A stretch of 64,000 nucleotides of DNA from Saccharibacillus kuerlensis DSM 22868 (GTDB taxonomy: Bacteria > Bacillota > Bacilli > Paenibacillales > Paenibacillaceae): positions 372,001 to 436,000 of the forward strand of contig NZ_KB899277.1 in NCBI RefSeq assembly GCF_000378145.1. Reading direction: 5' to 3'. Numbering within the stretch: the stretch's first letter is position 1; each line of letters begins with the position of its first letter. The position numbers and the translations under genes are program-made. Shown piece after piece: positions 11,532 to 20,795 of the stretch. The notes under the pieces were generated by a model. That model ran no database searches. It had not been told where the DNA came from and worked only from the letters and a program-made list of their open reading frames with translations.

Positions 11532-13682
11532 ATGCGCTGTCAACATTGCAACCACAATCAAGCAACCGTAGGTCTGAGCCTCACGCTTAATAATAAATCA
11601 GAAAAGATGTTTCTCTGCGAAGACTGTTATACGAAAGTAAGCGGCGGTGTACCGTTTACGGCAGGCTTCGGCCCTACCGGCCAATCCCCGTTAGAAGATC
11701 TGTTCCGCGGCTTCATGCAATCCGATCAACCGAATTCTGGGGCTGCACAGCAGCCGTCCGGTGCTAAGACTCAAAACGGAAGACGCGGCGGCGGACTGCT
11801 CGATCAGCTCGGCCGGAATCTGAACGACGCTGCGAGAGACGGCAGAATCGACAATGTGATTGGACGCGACGAAGAGATCGACCGTGTCATTGAAATTTTG
11901 AACCGCCGCAATAAAAACAATCCTGTACTGATCGGCGAACCCGGCGTCGGCAAAACCGCAATCGCCGAAGGGCTTGCACTGCGTATTACGGAAGGCACTG
12001 TACCCGCAAAACTGCTGAATAAAGAAGTTTACTCGCTGGATATCGCTTCTCTCGTCGCAGGTACAGGGATTCGCGGTCAATTTGAAGAGAAGATCAAGCA
12101 GCTGATTGCCGAATTGGAACAGCGCAAAAACGTTCTGCTGTTCTTCGACGAAATCCATCTGCTCGTCGGTGCAGGTTCCGCAGAAGGTTCTATGGATGCC
12201 GGAAATATCTTGAAACCGATGCTGGCTCGCGGCGAACTACAGGTGATCGGCGCCACGACGCTCAAAGAGTACCGGCAGATCGAGAAAGACGCCGCGCTTG
12301 AACGCCGCTTCCAACCGGTTATGGTTGACGAGCCGAGTCTTGAAGAAGCCATCGAAATTCTGAAAGGACTGCGCGCGAAATACGAACAGTTCCACGGTGT
12401 ACGTTATTCGGACGAAACACTCGAAGCATGCGTACGCTTGTCGAGCCGCTATATTCAGGATCGCTTCCTGCCCGACAAAGCGATCGACCTGCTTGATGAA
12501 GCCGGCGCCAAATTGAATCTTCGCGCTTCAACCGGCGGTGCTGATGAAATCCGTATCCGTTTGGAGCAGATCAAAGTCGAAAAAGACGCAGCAGCCCGCG
12601 AGGAAGACTATGAACGTGCTGCCAAGCTGCGTGATGAAGAAGTCAGCCTGATGAAGCGCTTGAACGGCGAATCGGCCGATGCGGATATGCTCCAAGTAGG
12701 TGTGGAAGACATCCAGAGTATCATCGAACGCAAAACCGGCATTCCGGTCGGCAAGCTGCAGGCGGACGAACGCGGCAAGATGAAAAATTTGGCTGCACGT
12801 CTTGCAGGCCGCGTGATTGGTCAAAGCGAAGCCGTCGATAAAGTGTCCAAAGCGGTTCGCCGTGGACGCGCCGGTCTGCGCAGCGACTCCAAGCCGATCG
12901 CCTCGTTCCTGTTCGTCGGACCGACCGGCGTCGGCAAGACCGAATTGTCCAAAGCTCTGGCCGACGAACTGTTCGGCAGCAGCGAATCGATGATCCGTCT
13001 TGATATGAGCGAATACATGGAACGGCATTCCGTCTCCAAACTGATTGGCTCTCCTCCCGGCTATGTCGGTCACGAAGAAGCCGGTCAGCTGACGGAAAAA
13101 GTACGCCGCAATCCGTACAGCATCATTCTGCTTGACGAGATCGAAAAAGCGCATCCTGATGTTCAACATATGTTCCTTCAAGTTCTGGATGACGGCCGAC
13201 TGACCGACAGCCAAGGCCGCAAGGTCAGCTTCAAAGATACGGTCATCATTATGACTTCCAATGCCGGCACCACCGAAAAGAAAGCTACCGTCGGTTTCGC
13301 TGCGGCAGGCAAAGCGGAACAAACACGCTCCATTCTCGATTCGCTTGGCAGTCATTTCCGTCCCGAATTCCTGAACCGCTTCGACGGTATCGTGCCGTTC
13401 GCTTCGCTCAAAGAAGAGGATCTGGTCACGATCGTCGACAATATGCTGGCTGAAGTATCGGGCAACCTGTCGGCACGCGGCATCTCGCTCCAAGTATCGG
13501 ATGAGGCCAAAAGCAAGCTGGCTGCGCTGGGATATGATCCGGCATTCGGTGCCCGTCCGCTGCGCCGAATGATTCAACAACATGTAGAAGACGGCATCAC
13601 GGATCTGCTTCTGGACGATGAAGACGTGACAAGCATTACAGTTGAAGTATCGGAAGATCAAATTCGTGTCGTACGGGCTTAA
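11532..13682 (+). CDS. clpE: ATP-dependent Clp unfoldase ClpE
   Basis: 716 residues. It starts with the zinc finger that marks ClpE (CQHCNHN, then CEDCY). A disordered Gly/Gln-rich linker leads to two AAA+ modules: Walker A GEPGVGKT near residue 137, a UVR coiled region [13 protein letters not shown] near 355, and a second Walker A GPTGVGKT near 466. It unfolds damaged proteins and should feed them to ClpP through its C-terminal module. AAAGGGGC precedes the ATG. The CtsR operator supports heat-shock control. No ClpP or mcsAB genes are nearby. Confidence 0.95.
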   Translation: MRCQHCNHNQATVGLSLTLNNKSEKMFLCEDCYTKVSGGVPFTAGFGPTGQSPLEDLFRGFMQSDQPNSGAAQQPSGAKTQNGRRGGGLLDQLGRNLNDAARDGRIDNVIGRDEEIDRVIEILNRRNKNNPVLIGEPGVGKTAIAEGLALRITEGTVPAKLLNKEVYSLDIASLVAGTGIRGQFEEKIKQLIAELEQRKNVLLFFDEIHLLVGAGSAEGSMDAGNILKPMLARGELQVIGATTLKEYRQIEKDAALERRFQPVMVDEPSLEEAIEILKGLRAKYEQFHGVRYSDETLEACVRLSSRYIQDRFLPDKAIDLLDEAGAKLNLRASTGGADEIRIRLEQIKVEKDAAAREEDYERAAKLRDEEVSLMKRLNGESADADMLQVGVEDIQSIIERKTGIPVGKLQADERGKMKNLAARLAGRVIGQSEAVDKVSKAVRRGRAGLRSDSKPIASFLFVGPTGVGKTELSKALADELFGSSESMIRLDMSEYMERHSVSKLIGSPPGYVGHEEAGQLTEKVRRNPYSIILLDEIEKAHPDVQHMFLQVLDDGRLTDSQGRKVSFKDTVIIMTSNAGTTEKKATVGFAAAGKAEQTRSILDSLGSHFRPEFLNRFDGIVPFASLKEEDLVTIVDNMLAEVSGNLSARGISLQVSDEAKSKLAALGYDPAFGARPLRRMIQQHVEDGITDLLLDDEDVTSITVEVSEDQIRVVRA

Positions 13683-13732
13683 CCCTATAGAATTGTTTTC
13701 ATTTAGAAAGCAGTTATTCTCATTAGAAAGCA

Positions 13733-13773
13733 AAAGAAGCTGTCCCTCCATAAAAGGCGGGGCAGCTTTTTTG
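13733..13773 (+). terminator. Terminator after clpE
   Basis: AAGCTGTCCC pairs with GGGGCAGCTT (one G-U) and is followed by a run of six T. Confidence 0.8.
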
Positions 13774-13864
13774 TGTTGGCATACGAACCTGCCGAACTGA
13801 ACCGAGGAGGCCATGCGGGTCGGCGAAGGTCTTGTACGAAGCGTATTTTAAAAATTTAAATGCG

Positions 13865-13892
13865 GTGGCGCCCTTCTGGCGCCTCTTTTTTG
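13865..13892 (+). terminator. Second hairpin-plus-T stop ahead of the chemoreceptor gene
   Basis: GGCGCC-CTTCT-GGCGCC-TCTTTTTT lies 180 bases before the next gene. A 12-codon reading frame (ATG at 13813, TAA at 13849-13851) lies just before it, with GAGGAGG only two bases from its ATG. The pair could be an attenuator or the end of a short RNA. From 13893 to 14071 I see no other element. Confidence 0.55.
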
Positions 13893-14071
13893 AAAACGTC
13901 TTCCGAAAAAGGGTCTCTCTACTGTATCGAATATAAGAGGTTCTTCCTATCCAGCCTTCTAACTTTGTGTCGAATCTTGCCGATAAAAACAATACAAGTG
14001 ACGAACGGAAACAGCCAAGTTATCCGAACTGTCTCAGCTACTTATTTCTCGATAACGGAGAGTGATTAAGA

Positions 14072-15784
14072 ATGAAAAGTTTTAAAAATTTCAAGTTACG
14101 GTCCAAATTGTTGATACTGAATACAATAGCTGTTGTATTCCTGTTAACTATAGGGTCGGTCAGTTACGTCAGTGTTGGACAGATGACTTCCAACTCCCAA
14201 GACATGTACGAAGAAAATCTTATGAAAGTCAAAACGATCAATGAAGTTGCAACCAACTTCAATCGAATCATGAATGACATTTTGCAGTTGATGCTGACAA
14301 AAGACACAGCAAAAAATGCGGAGCTGCAGCAGAATTTTAAAGAAACTTCCGACCAAAATTCGGCTTTGTTGAACGCCTACGGTGACCTGCCAATGAATGC
14401 TGCCGAACAGGAAGTGTACAACCGGATCAGCGATTCGAGAAAGCTTCTGTTGGAATTGGAATATAAAGTAATCGACTTGGCTATGCAAAATGAAAATGTC
14501 GAAGCGTATTCGGTTTATGTTAACGAGCTGGAGCCGCAGAAAAACAAAATCGAAGGCATGCTTGTAGAGATGGCCGATCTGGTCGAAGCTGACGCCAAAG
14601 TCAGCCACCATGAAAATATGGCAGCCGGTGCCGCTTCTAAAACGGCGAGCATTGTCTGCGTTATCGTCGCCGCACTTCTGCTGGGTCTGCTGTCCATATT
14701 TATTACTCGTTCCATTACTCGCCCGATCGGAAAGCTGCAAACCTTAATGCAGCAGGCTGCAGAAGGCGACTTCACAGGCCAAGGAACCTATTTGTACAAA
14801 GACGAGACTGGTGCCCTGACAAACTCTTATAACAAGATGGTCGAATCACTCGGCTCCCTGGTCAAGCAGATTTCGGAAAATGCCGCTACATTAGCCGCAA
14901 GTTCCGAGCAGCTGCTCGCAAGCTCCGAGCAAAGCGCGCAGGCGACAGAGCATATCTCAACACAAATTCAGGAAATTAGCGAAGGCACGGATTCTCAAGC
15001 ACGCGGAGCGGTCGAAATGAGCCGTACAATCGAAGAGATGAATGTCGGAATTCAACGTATTGCCGAATCTGCAACCGAATTGGCTTCGGATTCCCAAGAT
15101 TCGGAATCCAATGTAATCAAAGGTCACGGTAAGCTTGATGAAGCGATTCGCGAGATGGAACAGATCCACCTATCCATCAGCAATCTTGCGGACGTTGTTA
15201 CTTCGCTTAACGCCAAATCCGCCAGCATTGGCGACATTACCGATACGATCAAAGCCATTGCCGATCAGACAAGTCTGCTGTCGCTTAACGCTGCAATCGA
15301 AGCGGCCCGTGCCGGCGAGGAAGGGCGTGGATTCGCCGTAGTTGCAGCCGAAGTCAAAAAGCTGGCTGAACAGACGCAGGAATCTTCGGCTAACGTATCG
15401 GGATTGATCCATCAGATTCAGACCGAGACACAGATCGCCTTCCAGAGCATGGAAATCAGCCGCTCCCAAGCGGAAAACGGAAAGGTAGTCATGGGCGATG
15501 TATCCCGTGTGTTCGACGGTATTATGAGCAGTACTCGGAATCTGTCCGTACAGCTGCATGAAGTATCCGCCGTCACCGAACAGATGTCGGCAAGCTCCGA
15601 GCAGGTACTGGCAACTGTCGAATCGTCCGCATCTATCGCAGGCGGCACCAAGGAAATGACTCAAAGCGTAGCGGCCGCAGCCGAAGAACAGCTCGCTTCC
15701 GTACAAGAAGTAACCGGTTCGTCCGCTTACCTCAGCAAGCTGGCTCAGGATCTTCAGACGTCGATTGAACGTTTCAAAGTTTAA
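14072..15784 (+). CDS. Methyl-accepting chemotaxis protein
   Basis: 570 residues. First membrane helix about 13-33, an external four-helix-bundle-type sensor of about 150 residues, second helix about 190-212, then HAMP and the cytoplasmic signalling hairpin with its tip at [20 protein letters not shown] (about residues 412-431). Gln/Glu-rich heptads on both arms are likely methylation sites. It would relay an extracellular signal to CheA/CheW; the ligand is unknown. No che genes are adjacent. GGAGAG lies upstream of the ATG. Confidence 0.92.
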   Translation: MKSFKNFKLRSKLLILNTIAVVFLLTIGSVSYVSVGQMTSNSQDMYEENLMKVKTINEVATNFNRIMNDILQLMLTKDTAKNAELQQNFKETSDQNSALLNAYGDLPMNAAEQEVYNRISDSRKLLLELEYKVIDLAMQNENVEAYSVYVNELEPQKNKIEGMLVEMADLVEADAKVSHHENMAAGAASKTASIVCVIVAALLLGLLSIFITRSITRPIGKLQTLMQQAAEGDFTGQGTYLYKDETGALTNSYNKMVESLGSLVKQISENAATLAASSEQLLASSEQSAQATEHISTQIQEISEGTDSQARGAVEMSRTIEEMNVGIQRIAESATELASDSQDSESNVIKGHGKLDEAIREMEQIHLSISNLADVVTSLNAKSASIGDITDTIKAIADQTSLLSLNAAIEAARAGEEGRGFAVVAAEVKKLAEQTQESSANVSGLIHQIQTETQIAFQSMEISRSQAENGKVVMGDVSRVFDGIMSSTRNLSVQLHEVSAVTEQMSASSEQVLATVESSASIAGGTKEMTQSVAAAAEEQLASVQEVTGSSAYLSKLAQDLQTSIERFKV

Positions 15785-15827
15785 TGCGTTCATCCAAGCA
15801 TGCAAAATATCAACATGAAAAACGGAC

Positions 15828-15862
15828 AAAAAGGACGACATCCACAAGATGTCGTCCTTTTT
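15828..15862. terminator. Bidirectional terminator between chemoreceptor and SNF2 genes
   Basis: A perfect 15-bp stem, AAAAAGGACGACATC with its complement, around a five-base loop. The ends supply T runs on both strands. Confidence 0.88.
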
Positions 15863-15919
15863 GCATATTGTCAGATTGGTTGTTGCAGGCAGCCCTCTCT
15901 GCTATCGCCTGCAATTCCT

Positions 15920-18900
15920 TCACTCCGGTCCAAGCAGCTCCAAAATGTCTTCGTTCGTCAATGACATCACGCTTTCTTCCCCCGGCCGAATCACTTCGTC
16001 GATCAGCGCATTCTTTTTCCGCTGCAGCTCATGCATTTTCTCTTCTACGGTGCCTTTGGCCACAAGACGAATAACCTGTACAACCTTGGTCTGGCCCATG
16101 CGATGTGCCCGGTCTTCGGCCTGACGTTCCACTGCCGGATTCCACCAGAGATCGTACAGAATGACCGTGTCGGCACCAGTCAGATTGAGACCCGTACCGC
16201 CTGCTTTAAGCGAGATCAGAAATACGTTTTTCTCTCCATCGTTGAATCGTTCGCACCGTTCAAGCCGTTCTCTCGCCGGCGTACTGCCGTCCAGATAGAA
16301 AAACGGCATCTCCCGATAGCCAAGTTCTCGGCCGATCAGACCCAGCATTTCGGTAAACTGCGAAAATACAAGCACCCGCCGACCGGAACGTCGGCATTCT
16401 TCCAGAGTCTCCAGCAGCTGCTCGAATTTGGCCGATCGTCCATTGTAATCTTCCACAAAAAGCGATGGATGACAGCAGATCTGTCGCAGACGGGTTAACC
16501 CGGCCAGAAACTGAATACGGCTGCGCCCCAGCTCTTCGCTGTTATCCAAATGCTTCAGCGTTTCGTAGCGCAGCTTCGCCAAGTGGGCGGCGTACAACTT
16601 CTTCTGCTCGGGCAGCAGCTCTGTCACATGCAGCGATTCAATTTTCGCAGGCAGCTCGCCCAGCACATCGCTCTTTAGGCGGCGCAGCAGAAACGGACGC
16701 GATCTTTTGGCTACCGCTTCGCGTGTCAGTTCCGCAAACTTGCGGCGTCCGGGATACAATCCCGGCAGCACGGCATCGAATATGGAACGCAGCTCCTCCA
16801 GCGAATTTTCGATCGGCGTACCGGTCAGTGCGAACCGGAAACCGGCGCGAAGCGCTTTGACTGCCCGGGCCGTCTGAGTATCGGGATTCTTGATCGCCTG
16901 CGCTTCGTCAAGTACGAGCGTATGCAGTTCCATACGCTCGTACAGCGGCAGATCCCGGCGCAGCAGCGGATACGAAACAATTAGAACGTCGGTACCCTTC
17001 GCTCTATTCAGTACGGCTTCGCGTTCACTATTCGTTCCGTCGGCCACGGCAGCACAAATCTGCGGAGCAAATCGCTCCAGCTCGCTGCGCCAGTTGTACA
17101 GCAGCGAGGCGGGCGCGACGACTAATGCCGGACGTCCGCTCTGCCGAATCTCCGGCAGCACTGACATCAGATAGGCGATACTTTGGATTGTCTTGCCGAG
17201 ACCCATATCGTCGGCGAGTACGCCGCCAAGCCGGTAATGGGCCAGCGTCTTCAACCAGCGGTAGCCGGTCTGCTGATAGTCGCGCAGCACCGGAAGCATC
17301 GGCTCCGGCACCGGAAAATCAAGCAGATCCGGACTGCGCAGACTGTCCAGAAGACGTCGCAGCCCCCGATCAGGCCTCATTAGGCCGTCTATTCCGGAAT
17401 GGACATCCTGCAGCATATGCAGACCTTCCGCTACCGGCAGGCGGAAAGAGGCCGAGTCTTCTTCGGAAAGAAAAGGTCGGTTTCCGTTCAGAAAGTCTAC
17501 CAGCGTTCGGAATGCCTGCGTCTCCAGCGGAAGCAGCGCACCACTGCGCAGCCGATAATACTTGCGCTTGTCCTGCAGGGCCGCAATTACCTCACGGATC
17601 TCCGCTTCGGGAATCCCGTCAATAACGAAGCGGAACTCCAGCCAGTTGGACCGTTCGTCAAATTGTGCCGAAATTTTGGGCGGCGGACTGACACGAATGA
17701 CGCGTTCCTTGACGGAAGTCGTCGCGTAGACCTTGGCCATCTTCTCCAGATGGGGCACAATGCCGTGCAGAAAAGCAAATTCCCGCTCCTCTTCCTGCAT
17801 GTAGTAGCCGCTTTCCGTTCTCGTGAAGCCGGCTTCCTCCATAATCTCCAAAATGCGAAGCTCCTTGCCGCCTTCCCGAATCAGGATGCGGCTTTCGCCT
17901 CGCCGCTCCGAGTTTCGTTCGAGCGGATTGATTACAATATCCCCGTACTGAAACTCCAGTCCAGCCAGCATCCGGTCGTTCACCCGATCCAGATAAACGC
18001 TGGCCCGCAGCGGAATCTGTACAATTTGATCCGATACACTTTCCGCGAAAAAAACGTCTCCCAGCTTCATCAAGCCGGGTACTACTCGTTCCATAAACGA
18101 ACCAATCTGTGCTTCGGGAATATGTACCGTCTCACCGAGAACTTCGCCTCCCTCTTCTTCCGCAAGCAAAATCTGTCTTAATTCGGCCAATCTGCGTGCT
18201 TCTGCGGCGGCAAGACGGTAGAATGTACCGTCATGAAGTGTCAGTCCATAGGATTCAAGTACATTCGTTTCAGCCATGCCTCTAACCCGCATACGCAGCC
18301 CGCCTGCCGCTGTACGTTCAAACTCGAACCGAAGCGGGATCGGATCTTGAGAAATTCCGATTCCGGGATATGTTCGTCCTCCGCTGCGGATTGCCGCTTT
18401 CGGAGCCGCTTCCAACAGCGGGGCAATCCCCTCCCAAGCATGCGGCGGCAGCGGCAGCGACGGCGGATCGCCGATCTCGCCCGTATACAGCGCGCCTGCG
18501 GAAGCCCGCTGCATTTTCTCGCTGCGCCGGATTTCCGCCAAACGCAGCATCACAGCGTCGTCGCGCGGGCCGAAGCAGTCGCCGGCCGGGTCATACCGGA
18601 AGTGACGGGAGAACGAATAGGCTTCGCCACGCTCAAATCTGTTCAGAAATTCCCGGATATCCGGCACCGAATAAGTCCGTTCGTAACCGACCCGAATCTC
18701 AATGCCAAGCAGCCCTCTGCGCGGGCCGTCCGAATAAGGCGAGATTAGGAATTCTGCTGTCAGTTCACGGCGCGATTCGAAGATTGAACGCGAACCCGCA
18801 AGCGCTCTGGGCTGTTGACGGAACAAATCCATGACCCGGCCGACGAGACGATCTTCGGGACGGCCTCCACCTGCAGAAGCATTTTTCCCCGAGCGGTTTT

Positions 18901-19321
18901 TAATTGTACCTTTCTCCTCTATCCCGTCATTCATTTCCGCTGCATATCGGGATTCCTCATCCGATAGATCGGACAGTTCCGTATCGCCTGCGGAAAGGGA
19001 AGACAGCAGACCTTCCCGCCTTAAATGGAGCAGCTGCAGCAGCGCTGCAGCCGTATGTTTGCAATACTGATCAAATTCAAAGCCGGCCGAACACGGACAT
19101 TCAGCCGCCACTGCGTCATCGTTTCCAAAATGCAGAATTACGTGCAGAACATCTCTATCGCGCACATAAGCTTCGTATGCACCCGGCCCTTCTCCTTGAA
19201 GCCGATGCAGCTTCACTTTTCCTGCCCGGAACAACGTTTCTCCTTTCCGGTAGCTGCTTGTGCCGCATAACGACTTGATCATCCGTTCGTTCCATTCCGC
19301 CTCGGCCGTTCGTTCTCTCAA
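15920..19321 (-). CDS. SNF2-family helicase with SWIM zinc finger
   Basis: 1133 residues from a TTG seven bases after GGAGG. An N-terminal SWIM motif (CPCSAGFEFDQYCKH, a CxC...CxH zinc site) lies near residues 75-90. A long middle region is typical of bacterial SWIM-SNF2 proteins. The ATPase core has Walker A ADDMGLGKT near residue 705, DEAQ in LVLDEAQAIKN near 805, and motif VI AEDRAHRMGQ near 1075. It should be a DNA-stimulated translocase that remodels protein-DNA complexes, with an unproven link to transcription or repair. No nuclease, methyltransferase or DISARM/Zorya partner lies alongside, so a phage-defence role is not supported here. Confidence 0.93.
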   Translation of the reverse strand: MRERTAEAEWNERMIKSLCGTSSYRKGETLFRAGKVKLHRLQGEGPGAYEAYVRDRDVLHVILHFGNDDAVAAECPCSAGFEFDQYCKHTAAALLQLLHLRREGLLSSLSAGDTELSDLSDEESRYAAEMNDGIEEKGTIKNRSGKNASAGGGRPEDRLVGRVMDLFRQQPRALAGSRSIFESRRELTAEFLISPYSDGPRRGLLGIEIRVGYERTYSVPDIREFLNRFERGEAYSFSRHFRYDPAGDCFGPRDDAVMLRLAEIRRSEKMQRASAGALYTGEIGDPPSLPLPPHAWEGIAPLLEAAPKAAIRSGGRTYPGIGISQDPIPLRFEFERTAAGGLRMRVRGMAETNVLESYGLTLHDGTFYRLAAAEARRLAELRQILLAEEEGGEVLGETVHIPEAQIGSFMERVVPGLMKLGDVFFAESVSDQIVQIPLRASVYLDRVNDRMLAGLEFQYGDIVINPLERNSERRGESRILIREGGKELRILEIMEEAGFTRTESGYYMQEEEREFAFLHGIVPHLEKMAKVYATTSVKERVIRVSPPPKISAQFDERSNWLEFRFVIDGIPEAEIREVIAALQDKRKYYRLRSGALLPLETQAFRTLVDFLNGNRPFLSEEDSASFRLPVAEGLHMLQDVHSGIDGLMRPDRGLRRLLDSLRSPDLLDFPVPEPMLPVLRDYQQTGYRWLKTLAHYRLGGVLADDMGLGKTIQSIAYLMSVLPEIRQSGRPALVVAPASLLYNWRSELERFAPQICAAVADGTNSEREAVLNRAKGTDVLIVSYPLLRRDLPLYERMELHTLVLDEAQAIKNPDTQTARAVKALRAGFRFALTGTPIENSLEELRSIFDAVLPGLYPGRRKFAELTREAVAKRSRPFLLRRLKSDVLGELPAKIESLHVTELLPEQKKLYAAHLAKLRYETLKHLDNSEELGRSRIQFLAGLTRLRQICCHPSLFVEDYNGRSAKFEQLLETLEECRRSGRRVLVFSQFTEMLGLIGRELGYREMPFFYLDGSTPARERLERCERFNDGEKNVFLISLKAGGTGLNLTGADTVILYDLWWNPAVERQAEDRAHRMGQTKVVQVIRLVAKGTVEEKMHELQRKKNALIDEVIRPGEESVMSLTNEDILELLGPE

Positions 19322-19432
19322 TGCGCTTCCTCCATTGCATAGGGTATGAGTCCCAGTGTATCAGAAGGAACTCCTGTTTGCATCGTGTTCGCATTATGAT
19401 TTGCATAAAAATCTATCGTGCAGCTATCACAA

Positions 19433-19472
19433 AAACGGCTTTCGCCGGTAGTTTACCGGACGAAAACCGTTG
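19433..19472 (-). terminator. Terminator after the 191-residue membrane protein gene
   Basis: Stem blocks AACGG, TTTCG and CCGGTA with their complements around a three-base loop. On the minus strand a TTTTTG tail follows. The rest of 19322-19555 shows nothing else I can support. Confidence 0.6.
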
Positions 19473-19555
19473 GTCGTTTCGCATGAAATGGCAGTTGGCA
19501 CACCCAAGGTTCCGGTATACCTCCTGCCTGTTATGTATAACCAGGACCTGTATAA

Positions 19556-20131
19556 TCAGAAAAAGGAATCCGTATACGCCTGTTCATCTCTGGTCGTTTG
19601 GCGGTTCATCCATTCGTTCAACGCTTCGGACAGCTCATACGGCGATCCCGCCGGCATATCCAGCGCCGGATTCACGACTTCCAGCACACGCTGCCACAGC
19701 AGAACCAGATGATGATCCAGTTCGTTCTGCAGTGAACGGCGGACTCCCATCAGCGCTACAAACAGCATCAGCAGTGCCGCTGTTGCAAGCAGAACCGCTT
19801 CCAAGTTTCCTGTGATCCCGTTAAGAACCGCTTCATGCACACCGAGTGCAGGCCAGACGAGATCAAGTCCCGCCGTTCCGAAAACAGCCAGCAGGACCAA
19901 CAGCGACAGTCCGCTCAGCCCGTAGTCGGCTATGCGCAATCTTCCCGCCGCACGCTCGAACCCGACTTCGCCCGCATATCGTTCCAGATGAATCATCTGC
20001 TTGCGGAAGCTCGAATATTCTTTCTCCACCGGCAGCAAATAATAATCGATCAGTCTCTGTGCCGCCGACAAATGTGAGCTGACCATCCGGGATTCTCGCG
20101 GCCCCAGCACCGCCTGTCTCATCAGACTCAT
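19556..20131 (-). CDS. Hypothetical membrane protein, two helices
   Basis: 191 residues; ATG eight bases after AGGAGGG. I do not recognise the family. Residues 1-60 are polar and helical (LIDYYLLPVEKEYSSFRKQM). Two hydrophobic helices lie at about 70-95 and 108-130, separated by a short loop. The C-terminal 60 residues are again polar (NELDHHLVLLWQRVLEVVNP). It is transcribed toward the SNF2 gene, about 230 bp away with a terminator between, so a functional link is not evident. Confidence 0.7.
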   Translation of the reverse strand: MSLMRQAVLGPRESRMVSSHLSAAQRLIDYYLLPVEKEYSSFRKQMIHLERYAGEVGFERAAGRLRIADYGLSGLSLLVLLAVFGTAGLDLVWPALGVHEAVLNGITGNLEAVLLATAALLMLFVALMGVRRSLQNELDHHLVLLWQRVLEVVNPALDMPAGSPYELSEALNEWMNRQTTRDEQAYTDSFF

Positions 20132-20196
20132 TCGGATTCCCTCCTGTTCTTCGCATACTTTCTCAGTTGCTTCCAGTATAGGGGATTGAAAGAAGC

Positions 20197-20226
20197 AAAA
20201 AAAGCCTCTCGCGGCCGAAAGGCTTT
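20197..20226 (-). terminator. Terminator of the small basic protein gene
   Basis: On the minus strand AAGCCTTTCG-GCCG-CGAGAGGCTT (one G-U) is followed by seven T. It begins right after the stop codon at 20231. Confidence 0.85.
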
Positions 20227-20230
20227 GGAC

Positions 20231-20458
20231 CTAAAGCTTGATGGTTTGACCGTGAATAGAGGACCTGCGACCGGGCTTTCCTACAACAGCAGCTCCGGCT
20301 TCCCGATTCCGATACATTTCCCGGGACACTTTCCGGTCCCGGGACACTTTCCGGGATTTTGATTGTTCCAGCGAATTTGTTTCCGGTCTTGTGAGTGCGT
20401 ATGTCTTCTCCAGTCGTTCTTTTGTTTCCTCTGAGATCTCGTGCCAATCTTCTTCCAT
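20231..20458 (-). CDS. Small basic protein with an internal tandem repeat
   Basis: 75 residues, ATG eight bases after GGGAGTG, ending directly before a strong terminator. The signals at both ends argue for a real gene. The N-terminus is acidic and helical (MEEDWHEISEETKERLEKTY). The middle has RKVSRD/RKVSRE from an exact 18-bp DNA duplication (20319-20336 and 20337-20354). The C-terminus is basic and disordered-looking. I do not recognise it. Competing overlapping frames on this strand lack a ribosome site. Confidence 0.55.
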   Translation of the reverse strand: MEEDWHEISEETKERLEKTYALTRPETNSLEQSKSRKVSRDRKVSREMYRNREAGAAVVGKPGRRSSIHGQTIKL

Positions 20459-20550
20459 GTTTTCTCACTCCCTGCCGATTTTTCCATTCCATTTTGTTTT
20501 TTATCTTTATAGATGCTTTTTACTATACACTTCTCCTCCCCAAAATAAAA

Positions 20551-20573
20551 AAGCCCTCTTCAGAGAGCTTAGC
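20551..20573 (-). terminator. Outer terminator beside the 192-bp element
   Basis: On the minus strand AAGCTCTCTGAAGAGGGCTT folds into an imperfect stem and is followed by six T. It repeats the AAAAAAGCCCTC motif (plus strand) found at the htpG terminator, in the same orientation. Confidence 0.6.
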
Positions 20574-20574
20574 A

Positions 20575-20766
20575 TGTCGAGAAAATCTAATTCAAAGCGA
20601 AGCGAATAGGCGGAGGGAGAAATTTGGTGAAGGAGCGCCAGCGTTCGCCTTTGAAATTGAGAAAACTCCACTAAAGTTTAATCATTTTTCTCAATTTCAA
20701 CACGCGACCGGAACGAATTTCTCTTATAGCATTCAAGCTTCTAAAGCGAATAGGACTTTCTCGACA
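20575..20766. repeat. 192-bp structured inverted-repeat element
   Basis: Ends are TGTCGAGAAAATCTAATTC (20575-20593) and GAATAGGACTTTCTCGACA (20748-20766), 19-bp inverted repeats matching at 16 positions, the outer ten perfectly. Inside is a perfect 15-bp hairpin, TTGAAATTGAGAAAA (20651-20665) with 20686-20700, and a third pairing TTCAAAG-CGAA with TTCGCCTTTGAA around 20591-20653. It lies between two minus-strand terminators and has no coding frame I would accept. It could be a MITE-like sequence or a processed structured RNA downstream of htpG. Confidence 0.6.
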
Positions 20767-20792
20767 AAAAAGCCCTCCGAAGAGGGCCTTTT
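20766..20792 (-). terminator. htpG terminator
   Basis: On the minus strand GGCCCTC-TTCG-GAGGGCT with a six-T tail, directly after the htpG stop. Confidence 0.85.
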
Positions 20793-20795
20793 CCA

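Noticed and set aside
12528-13814. 428-codon open frame antisense to clpE
   Set aside because: A shadow of a high-quality gene; the Cys/Phe/Gln-rich translation lacks any family motif.
15920-19321. SNF2 helicase as part of a phage-defence island
   Set aside because: No methylase, nuclease, DUF1998 or other defence partner lies next to it; SWIM-SNF2 genes are common in Firmicute chromosomes.
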